Of a stretch of 64,000 nucleotides of DNA, positions 17,391 through 25,847 are shown piece by piece. The DNA is taken from the NCBI GenBank assembly GCA_021741355.1, contig JAIOXZ010000007.1, forward strand, positions 1 through 64,000, read 5' to 3'. Each line of letters opens with the position of its first letter. The stretch's first letter is position 1. The stretch comes from Caulobacter sp. (GTDB lineage: Bacteria; Pseudomonadota; Alphaproteobacteria; Caulobacterales; Caulobacteraceae). Below the pieces are notes generated by a model. That model did no database searches. It was given only the letters and a program-made list of their open reading frames with translations, and was not told the DNA's origin. The position numbers and the translations under genes were made by a program.

Positions 17391-18926
17391 ATGGTCACGC
17401 GGGTCGTCACGGTCGCGTTTCAGGGCGTCGAGGCCCGGCGCGTGGATGTCGAAGTCCAGCTGACCGGCGGCGAGGCGGTCATGGTCGTGGTCGGTCTCGG
17501 CGACAAGGCGGTCGCCGAAAGCCGCGAGCGGGTGCGCGGCGCCTTCACCGGTCTGGGCCTGGCCATGCCGGGCAAGCGGATCGTCGTGAACCTGGCGCCG
17601 GCGGACCTGCCCAAGGAGGGCAGCCACTACGATCTGCCGATCGCACTGGCGGTGATGGCCGCCATGGGGGTGATCCCGCCGGACGCCCTGAACGGCTGGG
17701 CCGCGGTCGGCGAGTTGTCGCTGGACGGCTCGATTTCGCCCGTCGCCGGGACCCTGCCCGCCGCCGTGGCGGCTGGCGCGATGGACCTGGGGCTGATCTG
17801 TCCGGAGGCCTGCGGACCGGAAGCTGCCTGGGCCGGCGGGACCCGCGTGCTGGCGCCCCGCTCGCTGATCGGGCTGATCAACCACTTTCGCGGAACCCAG
17901 ATGCTGTCCGAGCCGAAGGCCGGGCCCATGCTCGACGGCGCCCAGGTTCCCGACCTGCGCGACGTGCGCGGGCAGGACCAGGCCAAGCGAGCGCTCGAGA
18001 TCGCCGCCGCGGGCGGGCACAACCTGCTTTTCTGTGGTCCGCCCGGGTCCGGCAAGTCGATGCTGGCGCAGCGCCTGCCCGGCATCCTGCCGCCGCTGTC
18101 AGCCGCCGAGTTGCTGGAAACCTCGATGGTCCATTCGGTCGCGGGGCTGATCGCGCGCGGTGCCCTGACCCGCACCCGGCCGTTCCGCAGCCCGCACCAT
18201 TCGGCCAGCATGGCCGCCCTGACCGGCGGGGGACTGAAGGCCAAGCCCGGCGAAGTGTCGTTGGCGCACAACGGTGTGCTGTTTCTGGACGAGCTGCCGG
18301 AGTTCAGCGCCCAGGCGCTGGATTCCCTGCGCGCGCCGCTGGAAACCGGCGAGGTGATGGTCGCCCGGGCCAACGCCCATATCCGCTACCCCGCGCGGGT
18401 CCAGCTGGTGGCGGCGCAGAACCCCTGCCGCTGCGGCCATGGCGGGCCCGGCAAGGGTTGGTGCGGCAAGGCCCCGCGCTGCCAGCGCGACTATCAGGGG
18501 CGGGTGTCCGGACCGCTCATCGACCGGATCGACCTGCAGGTCGATGTGCCGCCGGTGGCCGCCGCCGATCTGGCCCTGCCGCCGCCGGCGGAGGGCTCGG
18601 CCGAGGTCGCCGCGCGGGTGACGCAGGCCCGCGCGCTGCAGGCCGAGCGGTCGCTGGCGCTGGGCGAGAGCGCGCCGGTGCTGAACGCCCGGGCCGACGG
18701 CGACTTCCTCGGCAAGGCGGCCGACCTCAACGACCCCGCGCGCAGCCTGCTGGCCCGGGCTGCCGACGCCGGCCACCTGACCGCACGCGGCTGGACCCGG
18801 GCGATCCGCCTCGCGCGCACCATCGCCGACCTTGAGGGCGCCGCCAGCGTCGGGCGGATCCATGTCGCCGAGGCGCTGATCTATCGCCGGGTCGGCGCCG
18901 AGTCGGGCATCGGCGCGCCGCTCTGA
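17391..18926 (+). CDS. comM: YifB/ComM family Mg-chelatase-like AAA ATPase
   Basis: This 511-residue protein has an N-terminal Lon-protease-like S16 domain (about 20-170), a central Mg-chelatase AAA domain (Walker A CGPPGSGKS near 215-223, Walker B LFLDELPEF near 297-305) and a C-terminal Mg_chelatase_C domain (about 415-505). A four-cysteine zinc-like patch (NPCRCGH...KGWCG...RCQRDY) is typical. ComM is a hexameric branch-migration helicase that extends heteroduplex in natural transformation. The symbol is by family; the role here is inferred. A DnaA box lies just upstream. Confidence 0.92.
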   Translation: MVTRVVTVAFQGVEARRVDVEVQLTGGEAVMVVVGLGDKAVAESRERVRGAFTGLGLAMPGKRIVVNLAPADLPKEGSHYDLPIALAVMAAMGVIPPDALNGWAAVGELSLDGSISPVAGTLPAAVAAGAMDLGLICPEACGPEAAWAGGTRVLAPRSLIGLINHFRGTQMLSEPKAGPMLDGAQVPDLRDVRGQDQAKRALEIAAAGGHNLLFCGPPGSGKSMLAQRLPGILPPLSAAELLETSMVHSVAGLIARGALTRTRPFRSPHHSASMAALTGGGLKAKPGEVSLAHNGVLFLDELPEFSAQALDSLRAPLETGEVMVARANAHIRYPARVQLVAAQNPCRCGHGGPGKGWCGKAPRCQRDYQGRVSGPLIDRIDLQVDVPPVAAADLALPPPAEGSAEVAARVTQARALQAERSLALGESAPVLNARADGDFLGKAADLNDPARSLLARAADAGHLTARGWTRAIRLARTIADLEGAASVGRIHVAEALIYRRVGAESGIGAPL

Positions 18927-18995
18927 CGCCGGTCTCCGGGTTTCCCGGTCGCCCCTGATGATCTAACTCTCCCGGGCAGGGGGACCGCAAACGTC

Positions 18996-20528
18996 ATGGC
19001 GCCGCGTCAGGCCGTACTGGGCATGGATCAGGCCAGCTTTCACCACGGCGCCAAGCCCGTGTTCGAGGGCGTGTCCTTCCTGCTCGACGACGCCCGCACG
19101 GCGCTGGTCGGCGAGAACGGGGCCGGCAAGTCGACCCTGATCGCCTGCCTGACCGGCGCGCTCGAACTGGACAGGGGCCAGGTGCTGAAGTCCCGCGGCC
19201 TGCGCGTCGGCGCCCTGCCGCAGGATACGCCCGAGGCTTTCGCAAGCCTGACCGTGCGCGAGGTGTTGCGGCGGTCGCTGGAAAAGATCGGCGCCGGCGA
19301 CGACGACTGGCGCATCGATGTGCTGCTCGACGAGATCGGGGTGTCGTACGAAACCGCCGATCAGAGGTTCGGCGACCTGTCAGGCGGCTGGCAGCGGCTG
19401 CTGCTGATCGCCGGCGCGGCGCGGCTGGAAGAGCCGGACATCCTGATCCTCGACGAGCCGACCAATCACCTGGATCTGGCCAACATCAACATTCTGGAGA
19501 CCTGGCTGACGGCGGCGTTCGATCTGCCGATGCTGATCGTCAGCCACGACCGCGAATTCCTCAACCGGGTGACCGACCGCACCCTGTTCCTGCGGTCGGA
19601 CGGCATTCACGCGTTCAAGTCCCGCTTCTCGGTTGCGCGCGCGGAGCTGCTGCGCCGCGACGCGACCGCCGCCGCCCACCGCAAGCTCGAGGAGAAGGAG
19701 GTAAAGCGGCTGGAGGCCGCCGCCGCCCGCTACAAGGTCTGGGCGGTCAAGAACCCGGAGTTGAACAAGCGCAAGGCCGCCATCGAGACCCGTATCGCCC
19801 GGATCGAGGCCGACCGGACCACCGCCTATGTGTCGCGCGACCGGCGACTGGAGCTGTCCGACGGCGAGATCGACGCGAAGGTCGCCCTGCGGGTCACGGG
19901 CCTGACCGTGAAGACGCCCGACGATGCTCGCACGCTGCTGACCATCGACCGGCTGAGCGTCGCGGCCGGGGACCGGATCGCGATCCTCGGCGGCAACGGC
20001 GCGGGCAAGTCGACCCTGCTGGGCGCGCTGGCTGCGGCGTTCGATCCGGACCTGGAGCACTACGACGGCCAGGCGGCGATCCGCTTCAATCCCGCGACGC
20101 GGCTGGCGGTGTTCGACCAGTCGATGCGGGCGTTGCCGCTGCAGTCGAGTCTGCTGGCCTATGTCGCCGCCGCCCCGGACGCGACGGAGAAGGAGGCCAC
20201 GCGTTTGCTGGCCCAGGCCGGCTTTCCGTTCGTCCGGATCAGCGATCCGATCCGGCTGCTCAGCCACGGCGAGCGATCCCGGCTGATGTTCCTGCGGATG
20301 AAGCTCGAGCGACCCAACTTCTACCTGCTGGACGAGCCGACCAACCATCTGGACATCGAGGGGCAGGAGGCGCTCGAGGCCGAGCTGGAAGACGCCGAGG
20401 TCTCCTGCCTGTTCGTCTCCCACGACCGCTACTTCACCCGCACCGCGGCGACCCGGTTTCTCGAGATCCGGCGCGGCAAACTGGTGGAAGTCGAGGACCC
20501 GGACGCCTTCTTCGACGCGCAGGCCTGA
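18996..20528 (+). CDS. ABC-F family ATPase
   Basis: This 510-residue protein has two ABC domains and no membrane segment, as in ABC-F translation factors (EttA, Uup and relatives) that act on the ribosome. The first ATPase has GENGAGKST (about 38-46), LSGGW and ILDEPTNHLD. The second has GGNGAGKST (about 331-339), a degenerate signature LSHGERSR, and LLDEPTNHLD. The inter-domain linker (about 218-275) is charged and helical. The short linker and lack of a C-terminal coiled coil do not point to Uup. The exact subfamily is unresolved. The 173-nt repeat begins 17 bases after the stop. Confidence 0.93.
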   Translation: MAPRQAVLGMDQASFHHGAKPVFEGVSFLLDDARTALVGENGAGKSTLIACLTGALELDRGQVLKSRGLRVGALPQDTPEAFASLTVREVLRRSLEKIGAGDDDWRIDVLLDEIGVSYETADQRFGDLSGGWQRLLLIAGAARLEEPDILILDEPTNHLDLANINILETWLTAAFDLPMLIVSHDREFLNRVTDRTLFLRSDGIHAFKSRFSVARAELLRRDATAAAHRKLEEKEVKRLEAAAARYKVWAVKNPELNKRKAAIETRIARIEADRTTAYVSRDRRLELSDGEIDAKVALRVTGLTVKTPDDARTLLTIDRLSVAAGDRIAILGGNGAGKSTLLGALAAAFDPDLEHYDGQAAIRFNPATRLAVFDQSMRALPLQSSLLAYVAAAPDATEKEATRLLAQAGFPFVRISDPIRLLSHGERSRLMFLRMKLERPNFYLLDEPTNHLDIEGQEALEAELEDAEVSCLFVSHDRYFTRTAATRFLEIRRGKLVEVEDPDAFFDAQA

Positions 20529-20545
20529 CGGTGAGCGCAGGAACG

Positions 20546-20718
20546 CCCTCGCGGCGCAGTTCGTCCTGATGTCTTGAGGAGCATTCTTTGCTCTGGCGAG
20601 ACCTTGCTCAAGGACCGCTTCGCGGCCGCGCAGCGGCGACCCCGAAGGGGTCGTCCTTGACCAGGGGCTCGTCCAGAGCAGACCATTCCATCAAGGCCTT
20701 CAGGGCGTATCAGCATCA
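20546..20718. repeat. 173-nt structured repeat, copy C1
   Basis: The element is a nested palindrome. The outer stem pairs 20565-20577 with 20691-20704, a second stem pairs 20589-20596 with 20673-20680 (TGCTCTGG/CCAGAGCA), and a 53-base core (20608-20660) is bounded by TCAAGGAC and GTCCTTGA and contains three small hairpins. A second copy of exactly the same length lies at 45851-46023, with the core inverted. It lies between the ABC-F gene and the beta-propeller gene. It encodes no protein I can support. Confidence 0.9.
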
Positions 20719-20772
20719 GAGCATGACGGTGATATGGTCGCCCTCCGTCGTGAGGTCGGAAGGGAGAGTCCG

Positions 20773-21897
20773 ATGTCCACCGCCATCCAGCTTCTCGTCG
20801 GCACCCGCAAGGGCGCCTGGATCTATCGCAGCGATGCGGCGCGCCAGACCTGGACGGTCCAGGGGCCGATTTTCCTGGGCGCCATCGTCAGTCACCTCGT
20901 GCTCGACCCGCGCGACGGGAAGACGCTGATGATGGCGGCCAGCACCGGCCATCTGGGACCGACCATCTTCCGCTCCACCGACGGCGGCGCGACCTGGACC
21001 GAGGCGGCGCGGCCGCCGGCCTTCCCGAAGGTCGCGGAGGGCGAGCCGGCGCGGTCTGTGGATCACAGCTTCTGGGTCGAGCCCGGGCATCCGGACGAGC
21101 CCGGCGTCTGGTGGGCCGGGACCTCGCCGCCGGGGCTGTTCGTCAGCCGCGACGGCGGCGACAGCTGGGACAGCGTCGCCGGCTTCAACGACAACCCGAT
21201 GTACTGGCAATGGTGTCCGGCGGACGGCGGCACGCCCGACGGCGCCCTGCTCAACCAGATCATCATCGACCCGCGCGACCCGGCGCACATGTACATCGCC
21301 CTCTCCACGGCCGGGGTGTTCGAGAGCCTCGACCAGGGCGCCAGCTGGGCGCCGCTGAACAGGAACGTCGAGGCGAACTTCTTCCCCGACCCCTATCCGG
21401 AATTCGGCCAGGACGCCCACTACATCGCGCTCGCGCCGACCAATCCCGACCGGCTCTGGCAGCAGAACCACTGCGGCATCTATCGCCTCGACCGGCCCTC
21501 GGTGGACTGGGACAGGATCGGCAATGCTATGCCGAAGGAGATCGGCGACATCGGCTTCACCATCGTGCCCCATCCACGCGACGCCGACACGGCCTGGGTG
21601 TTTCCGATGGACGGGACGGATGTCTGGCCGCGCACCAGCCCGGGCGGGCGACCCGCCGTCTACCGGACCCGCGACGCCGGCGTCAGCTGGGAGCGGCAGG
21701 ACGCAGGGTTCCCCCGGGAGCAGGGCTGGTTCACGGTCAAGCGGCAGGCCTTCTGCGCCGACCGGAACGATCCGCTCGGCCTCTACCTCGGCGCCACCAA
21801 CGGCGAGCTGTGGATGAGCGACAATGAGGGTGGCGACTGGCGGTGCATCGCCCGCCATCTGCCGGAGATCTATTCGGTGGTCGCGGCGCCGCTCTGA
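20773..21897 (+). CDS. BNR/Asp-box beta-propeller protein
   Basis: This 374-residue sialidase-like beta-propeller has five Asp-box motifs: STDGGATW (68-75), SRDGGDSW (125-132), SLDQGASW (185-192), TRDAGVSW (299-306) and SDNEGGDW (349-356). It has no signal peptide, so it is probably cytoplasmic, and no sialidase catalytic arginine triad is evident. The start is ATG 20773 behind GGGAGAG. The stop overlaps the start of a MoaD/ThiS-like ubiquitin-fold gene (TGATG). As far as I recall this propeller/MoaD-like pairing recurs in bacteria without a known biochemical role. Confidence 0.87.
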   Translation: MSTAIQLLVGTRKGAWIYRSDAARQTWTVQGPIFLGAIVSHLVLDPRDGKTLMMAASTGHLGPTIFRSTDGGATWTEAARPPAFPKVAEGEPARSVDHSFWVEPGHPDEPGVWWAGTSPPGLFVSRDGGDSWDSVAGFNDNPMYWQWCPADGGTPDGALLNQIIIDPRDPAHMYIALSTAGVFESLDQGASWAPLNRNVEANFFPDPYPEFGQDAHYIALAPTNPDRLWQQNHCGIYRLDRPSVDWDRIGNAMPKEIGDIGFTIVPHPRDADTAWVFPMDGTDVWPRTSPGGRPAVYRTRDAGVSWERQDAGFPREQGWFTVKRQAFCADRNDPLGLYLGATNGELWMSDNEGGDWRCIARHLPEIYSVVAAPL

Positions 21898-22160
21898 TGG
21901 TGCGGGTGCTGATCCCTTCGCAGCTGCAGTCCTATACAGGCGGCCTGTCCCGTCTGGAGGTCCAGGGGGCGACAGTCGACGAGGCGCTGCGCGCGCTGGA
22001 CCGCCTCTATCCGGGCATCCGCTTCCGCGTCATCGACGAGCAGGACCGGGTGCGACGGCACATGCGTCTCTATGTCGGGCCGGAGCGCACGCTCGACATC
22101 GGAACGGCCCTGCGCGACGGTGACGAGGTGTTGATCTTCGGGGCGCTCAGCGGGGGGTGA
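21897..22160 (+). CDS. MoaD/ThiS family ubiquitin-like protein
   Basis: This 87-residue beta-grasp protein ends in GALSGG, keeping the C-terminal di-glycine that is adenylated or thiocarboxylated in MoaD and ThiS. DGDEVLIFGALSGG matches the family C-terminal strand and tail. The start ATG is one base into the TGATG overlap with the beta-propeller gene, so translation is coupled. No E1-like activating enzyme (MoeB/ThiF) or molybdopterin or thiamine gene is nearby, so a sulfur carrier or protein modifier role in an unknown pathway is possible. Confidence 0.85.
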   Translation: MVRVLIPSQLQSYTGGLSRLEVQGATVDEALRALDRLYPGIRFRVIDEQDRVRRHMRLYVGPERTLDIGTALRDGDEVLIFGALSGG

Positions 22161-22164
22161 CGTC

Positions 22165-22545
22165 ATGGGTTTCTGGAAGCTGGTGTTCTGGGTCGCGGCG
22201 GCGTTCAATTTCGCGGTCGGCCTGCCGATGCTTCTGGCGCCGGAGGCGATGCTGGCGGCGCTCGGCCAGCCCGTGCCGGACGACCTGCTGATGACCCGGC
22301 TGGCCTCGCTGCTGATCGTCGTGCTCGGGATCGGCTACGGTATGGTCGCACGCGATCCGACGACCAACCGGCCGATCCTCTGGCTCGGCGTGCTGGGCAA
22401 GGCGCCGATACCGCTGCTGGTCTGGATCAGCGGCGGGGCCGCCGCGCTGTCCAGCAGCGCCTTCATCCTGTCGCTCGGCGATCTGGCCTTCGCGGCGCTG
22501 TTCCTGCTGTTCCTGCTGACCCATCGCCGCCCGAACCTCGCTTGA
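22165..22545 (+). CDS. Hypothetical four-helix membrane protein
   Basis: This 126-residue protein has four predicted membrane segments, about residues 5-25, 42-63, 70-90 and 95-118. I recognise no family beyond small DUF-type membrane proteins. It starts five bases after the MoaD-like stop, so it is the third gene of the propeller/ubiquitin-like operon. It contains no conserved cysteine or histidine that would suggest a cofactor. Confidence 0.75.
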   Translation: MGFWKLVFWVAAAFNFAVGLPMLLAPEAMLAALGQPVPDDLLMTRLASLLIVVLGIGYGMVARDPTTNRPILWLGVLGKAPIPLLVWISGGAAALSSSAFILSLGDLAFAALFLLFLLTHRRPNLA

Positions 22546-22579
22546 CCGACCGTTAAGCCGCCGCCGCTAGTCTGGCGGC

Positions 22580-24085
22580 ATGTCTGACAACCGCGCGATC
22601 ACGCCCGAGCAACTGGCCACCCTGAGCCACGAGTTCCGCACGCCGCTGAACGGTGTTCTCGGCATGGCGCGGCTGCTGGACGGCACCCGGCTGACCGCCG
22701 AGCAGAAGTCCTATGTCGCCGCCCTGCGCGAGAGCGGCGACCACCTGCTGGCGCTGGTCAACGATGTGCTGGACCTGGCGCGGCTGGGCGCGGGCAAGAT
22801 CGAGTTGCACCCCGCGCCGACCGATATCGCCGCCCTGCTGCGGCAGGTCAGCGAGCTGATGAGTCCGCGCGCCCATGAAAAGGGCGTCGAGATCGCCTGG
22901 GCCTGCGCCGCGGACCTGCCGGTGGTGCTGGCCGACGAAGGCCGGCTGAGGCAAGTGCTGCTGAATTTCGCGGGCAACGCGGTCAAGTTCACCGAGACCG
23001 GCGGCGTGCTGCTGACGGCCGAGGGCGCGGGCGAGGGCCGGCTGCGGCTGACCGTCCGCGACACCGGCCCCGGCGTGCCCGAGGCGGCGCGCAAGCGGAT
23101 CTTCGAACCGTTCGTCCACGCCGACCCCTCGCATGGCGCGGTGCTGGGCGGCGCGGGTCTCGGTCTAGCCATCGTCACCCGGCTGAGCGACGCCATGGGC
23201 GGGTCGGTCGGCGTCGACGCGGCGCCCGGCGGCGGCGCGGCCTTCTGGCTGGAGGCGGCGTTTCCGGCTGCGGCTGCGACGGTCGCGGACCAGTCCCTGA
23301 AAGGCCGGACCGTTGGCGTGGCCTCCCCAAATCCCGTCGTGCTGGAAGCCGCCCGCCGCCAGATCACCTGCCTCGGCGGCTCTGCGATCGTCGCCGGGAC
23401 CGTGGCGGACCTGACCCTGATCGCCCCGCCGGACGCGGTGCTGCTGATCGACAACCTGCTCGCGACGGGCCGCCGGACCCTGAAAGCGCCCGAGGGCCGG
23501 GCCTGTGTGATCCTGCTGCGGCCGGACGAGCGGGCGCGGATTCCCCGCAGCCGGGCGGCGGGCTTTTCCGGCTACCTGATCAAGCCCTTGCGCGCCGATT
23601 CCCTGGCCGCGCGGGTGCTGGCGGCCCAGGGCGTCGCGCCGAAGGCCGACCATCCGCCCGAGGACGATCGCATCGCCGCCGCCACGGCCACTGGCGCGCG
23701 GGTGCTGCTGGTCGAGGACAATCCGATCAACGCGCTGCTGGCGCGGACCCTGCTGAAGCGCGAGGGGGCCGAGGTCGACCGCGCCGCCAGCGGGCAGGAG
23801 GCGCTGGCCGCCGTATCCGCAGCCACCTACGACCTGATCCTGATGGACCTGCGGATGCCGGACCTCTCGGGCGTCGAGGCGGCCCGGGAACTTCGCGCGC
23901 GGGGCGTCGGCACGCCGATCGTCGCCCTGACCGCGGACGCCTTCGAGGATGACCGCCGGGCGGCGCTCGGCGCCGGTATGGACGATTTCCTCGTCAAACC
24001 CCTGACCGAAACCGCCCTGCGCGCCGTTCTGGCCCGCTGGGTCGGCTGGACGGGCGGGACCGAAGCGGGCAGGCTCGCCTCCTGA
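22580..24085 (+). CDS. shkA: Soluble hybrid histidine kinase, ShkA-type
   Basis: This 501-residue hybrid kinase has no sensor domain. The DHp domain begins at once (phospho-His H17 in LSHEFRTP), then the ATPase domain (N133, DTGPG 161-165, GAGLGLAI 191-198), a degenerate receiver (about 242-350) without phospho-acceptor chemistry, and a canonical receiver (E379/D380, D423, K473). R318, Y332, I334, P336 and R338, together with the DDR motif at 362-364, reproduce the spacing I recall for ShkA of Caulobacter, where c-di-GMP binding to the pseudo-receiver frees the kinase for the TacA phosphorelay. TacA and ShpA are not in this window. Confidence 0.82.
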   Translation: MSDNRAITPEQLATLSHEFRTPLNGVLGMARLLDGTRLTAEQKSYVAALRESGDHLLALVNDVLDLARLGAGKIELHPAPTDIAALLRQVSELMSPRAHEKGVEIAWACAADLPVVLADEGRLRQVLLNFAGNAVKFTETGGVLLTAEGAGEGRLRLTVRDTGPGVPEAARKRIFEPFVHADPSHGAVLGGAGLGLAIVTRLSDAMGGSVGVDAAPGGGAAFWLEAAFPAAAATVADQSLKGRTVGVASPNPVVLEAARRQITCLGGSAIVAGTVADLTLIAPPDAVLLIDNLLATGRRTLKAPEGRACVILLRPDERARIPRSRAAGFSGYLIKPLRADSLAARVLAAQGVAPKADHPPEDDRIAAATATGARVLLVEDNPINALLARTLLKREGAEVDRAASGQEALAAVSAATYDLILMDLRMPDLSGVEAARELRARGVGTPIVALTADAFEDDRRAALGAGMDDFLVKPLTETALRAVLARWVGWTGGTEAGRLAS

Positions 24086-24131
24086 TTTGCGGGGCGTCGC
24101 GCTCCGCCCGGCTTCGGGGGAAGCGCAGCCC

Positions 24132-25847
24132 ATGACTGACAACCAAGACGCCTCGGTTGAGCCCGCCGCCCGGCCCACACTGCTGCAATCGCTCGCGGTG
24201 TTCGGCGAGCGCCGCACGCTCGTCATGCTGGTGCTGGGCTTCTCGGCGGGTCTGCCGACCCTGCTCATCTTCGACACCCTGTCGATCTGGCTGCGTGAAG
24301 CCGGACTTTCGCTGCAGGCCATCAGCATCTTCGGCCTCGCCACCCTGGCGACGGCGATGAAGTTCCTCTGGGCGCCGCTCGTCGACAGAACCCGCGTGCC
24401 CCTCCTGACCGCCATGTTCGGCCATCGACGCTCGTGGATGCTGGTGTCCCAGGTCCTGATCATCCTGGGGCTGTGGCTGATCGCAGGGGTCGACCCCGCG
24501 ACCAACCTCGGCCTCATGGCGGCCTTCGCGGTGCTTGTTGGATTTGCGTCTGCAAACCAGGACATCGTCATCGATGCCTGGCGGATCGAAGCGGCTGATG
24601 ACGAGCGTCAGGGCCCGATGGCCGCCGCCTACCAGTGGGGCTATCGCATCGCGATGATCGTCGCGGGCGCGGCGCCGCTGATCCTGGCCGAGGCCTTCAG
24701 CTGGCGCTTCTCCTATGCCGCCATGGCCGCGCTGATGCTGCTCGGTGTCGCTGCGGTCTTCGCGGCCCCCCGCGAGGCCGAGCATTCGGTTCGCCCCATC
24801 GCCCTTGGCGACGCCATCGCCCGGCCGGCGCTGGAGGTTGTCGAGTGGGTGCTCCGCCTCGTGGTCCTCGTCACCGGCGCCCTGATCCTCGGATCAGGCC
24901 TCGCCGCGAGCGCCGACTTCCTGGCGACCATCCTCGGCGCTGTCGGCGCCGGCGGTGTGGGTGACGCGATGAAGGCAGCCTGGGCATCCGACGCCAAGGT
25001 CTGGTTCCAGCTGCTCGCCGTGCTCACCGGCTTCGTCGTCATCGCCGCCGCCGCCATCCGGATTCCCGGGCTGACGACGCGACCCGGCGCCTATCTCTCC
25101 GGCGCGCTGGGCCAGCCGCTGGCCGACTTCTTCGGCCGCTACGGCAAGATGGCCGGTCTGATCCTGGCGCTGATCTGCCTCTACCGGGTCTCGGACTTCG
25201 TCCTGAACATCAACGGGGCCTTCTACGTGGACCTTGGCTTCACCAAGCTCGAGATCGCCGAAATCCGGAAGGTCTTCGGGGTCGTGATGTCCGTGATCGG
25301 CGTTGCGCTGGGCGGCATCTCCGTGATCCGGCTGGGCCTCATGCGCGCCATGGTGCTGGGCGCCTTCGCCGGGGCGTTGAGCAACCTGGCCTTCGCCTGG
25401 CTGGCCACCCAGGGGCACAGCGTCACCGCGCTGCTGATCGCCATCGCCATCGACAACGTGGCGGGCGGAATCGCCGGCACCTGCCTCATCGCCTACATGT
25501 CCAGCCTGACCGCAGTCGGCTTCACCGCCACGCAGTATGCGTTGTTCTCGTCGCTGTACGCCCTGCCGGGGAAACTGCTGGCCAGTCAGTCGGGGCGGAT
25601 TGTCGAGAGTTCGGCGCGGGCGGCGGACGCCGGCGGGCCGCTGGCCGGACTGAAGAGCTTCCTGCACGGGCTGCCGCCCGAAAGCTACGCCACGGCGATG
25701 GAGAAGTCGGGCGTCAGCCCCGCCGCGCTCGGCAGCGGCTATATGGTGTTCTACCTGTATTCAACGCTGATCGGGGTCTTCGCCATCGTGCTGGCCTTCA
25801 TGGTCGCGCGGCGCCAGCCACAGCCAGACTCGCCGGAGCCCACCTAA
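24132..25847 (+). CDS. ampG: AmpG-like muropeptide permease (MFS)
   Basis: This 571-residue major facilitator family transporter has about 12-14 membrane segments. GFSAGLPTLLIFDTLSIWLREAG near the N-terminus and KFLWAPLVDR resemble AmpG, which imports anhydro-muropeptides for cell wall recycling and links to beta-lactamase induction. It is longer than E. coli AmpG because of an inserted stretch (about 240-330) between the two halves. I start it at ATG 24132, behind GGGGGAAG. An upstream in-frame start at 24087 would begin one base after shkA. Its stop overlaps the convergent protease stop. Confidence 0.85.
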   Translation: MTDNQDASVEPAARPTLLQSLAVFGERRTLVMLVLGFSAGLPTLLIFDTLSIWLREAGLSLQAISIFGLATLATAMKFLWAPLVDRTRVPLLTAMFGHRRSWMLVSQVLIILGLWLIAGVDPATNLGLMAAFAVLVGFASANQDIVIDAWRIEAADDERQGPMAAAYQWGYRIAMIVAGAAPLILAEAFSWRFSYAAMAALMLLGVAAVFAAPREAEHSVRPIALGDAIARPALEVVEWVLRLVVLVTGALILGSGLAASADFLATILGAVGAGGVGDAMKAAWASDAKVWFQLLAVLTGFVVIAAAAIRIPGLTTRPGAYLSGALGQPLADFFGRYGKMAGLILALICLYRVSDFVLNINGAFYVDLGFTKLEIAEIRKVFGVVMSVIGVALGGISVIRLGLMRAMVLGAFAGALSNLAFAWLATQGHSVTALLIAIAIDNVAGGIAGTCLIAYMSSLTAVGFTATQYALFSSLYALPGKLLASQSGRIVESSARAADAGGPLAGLKSFLHGLPPESYATAMEKSGVSPAALGSGYMVFYLYSTLIGVFAIVLAFMVARRQPQPDSPEPT

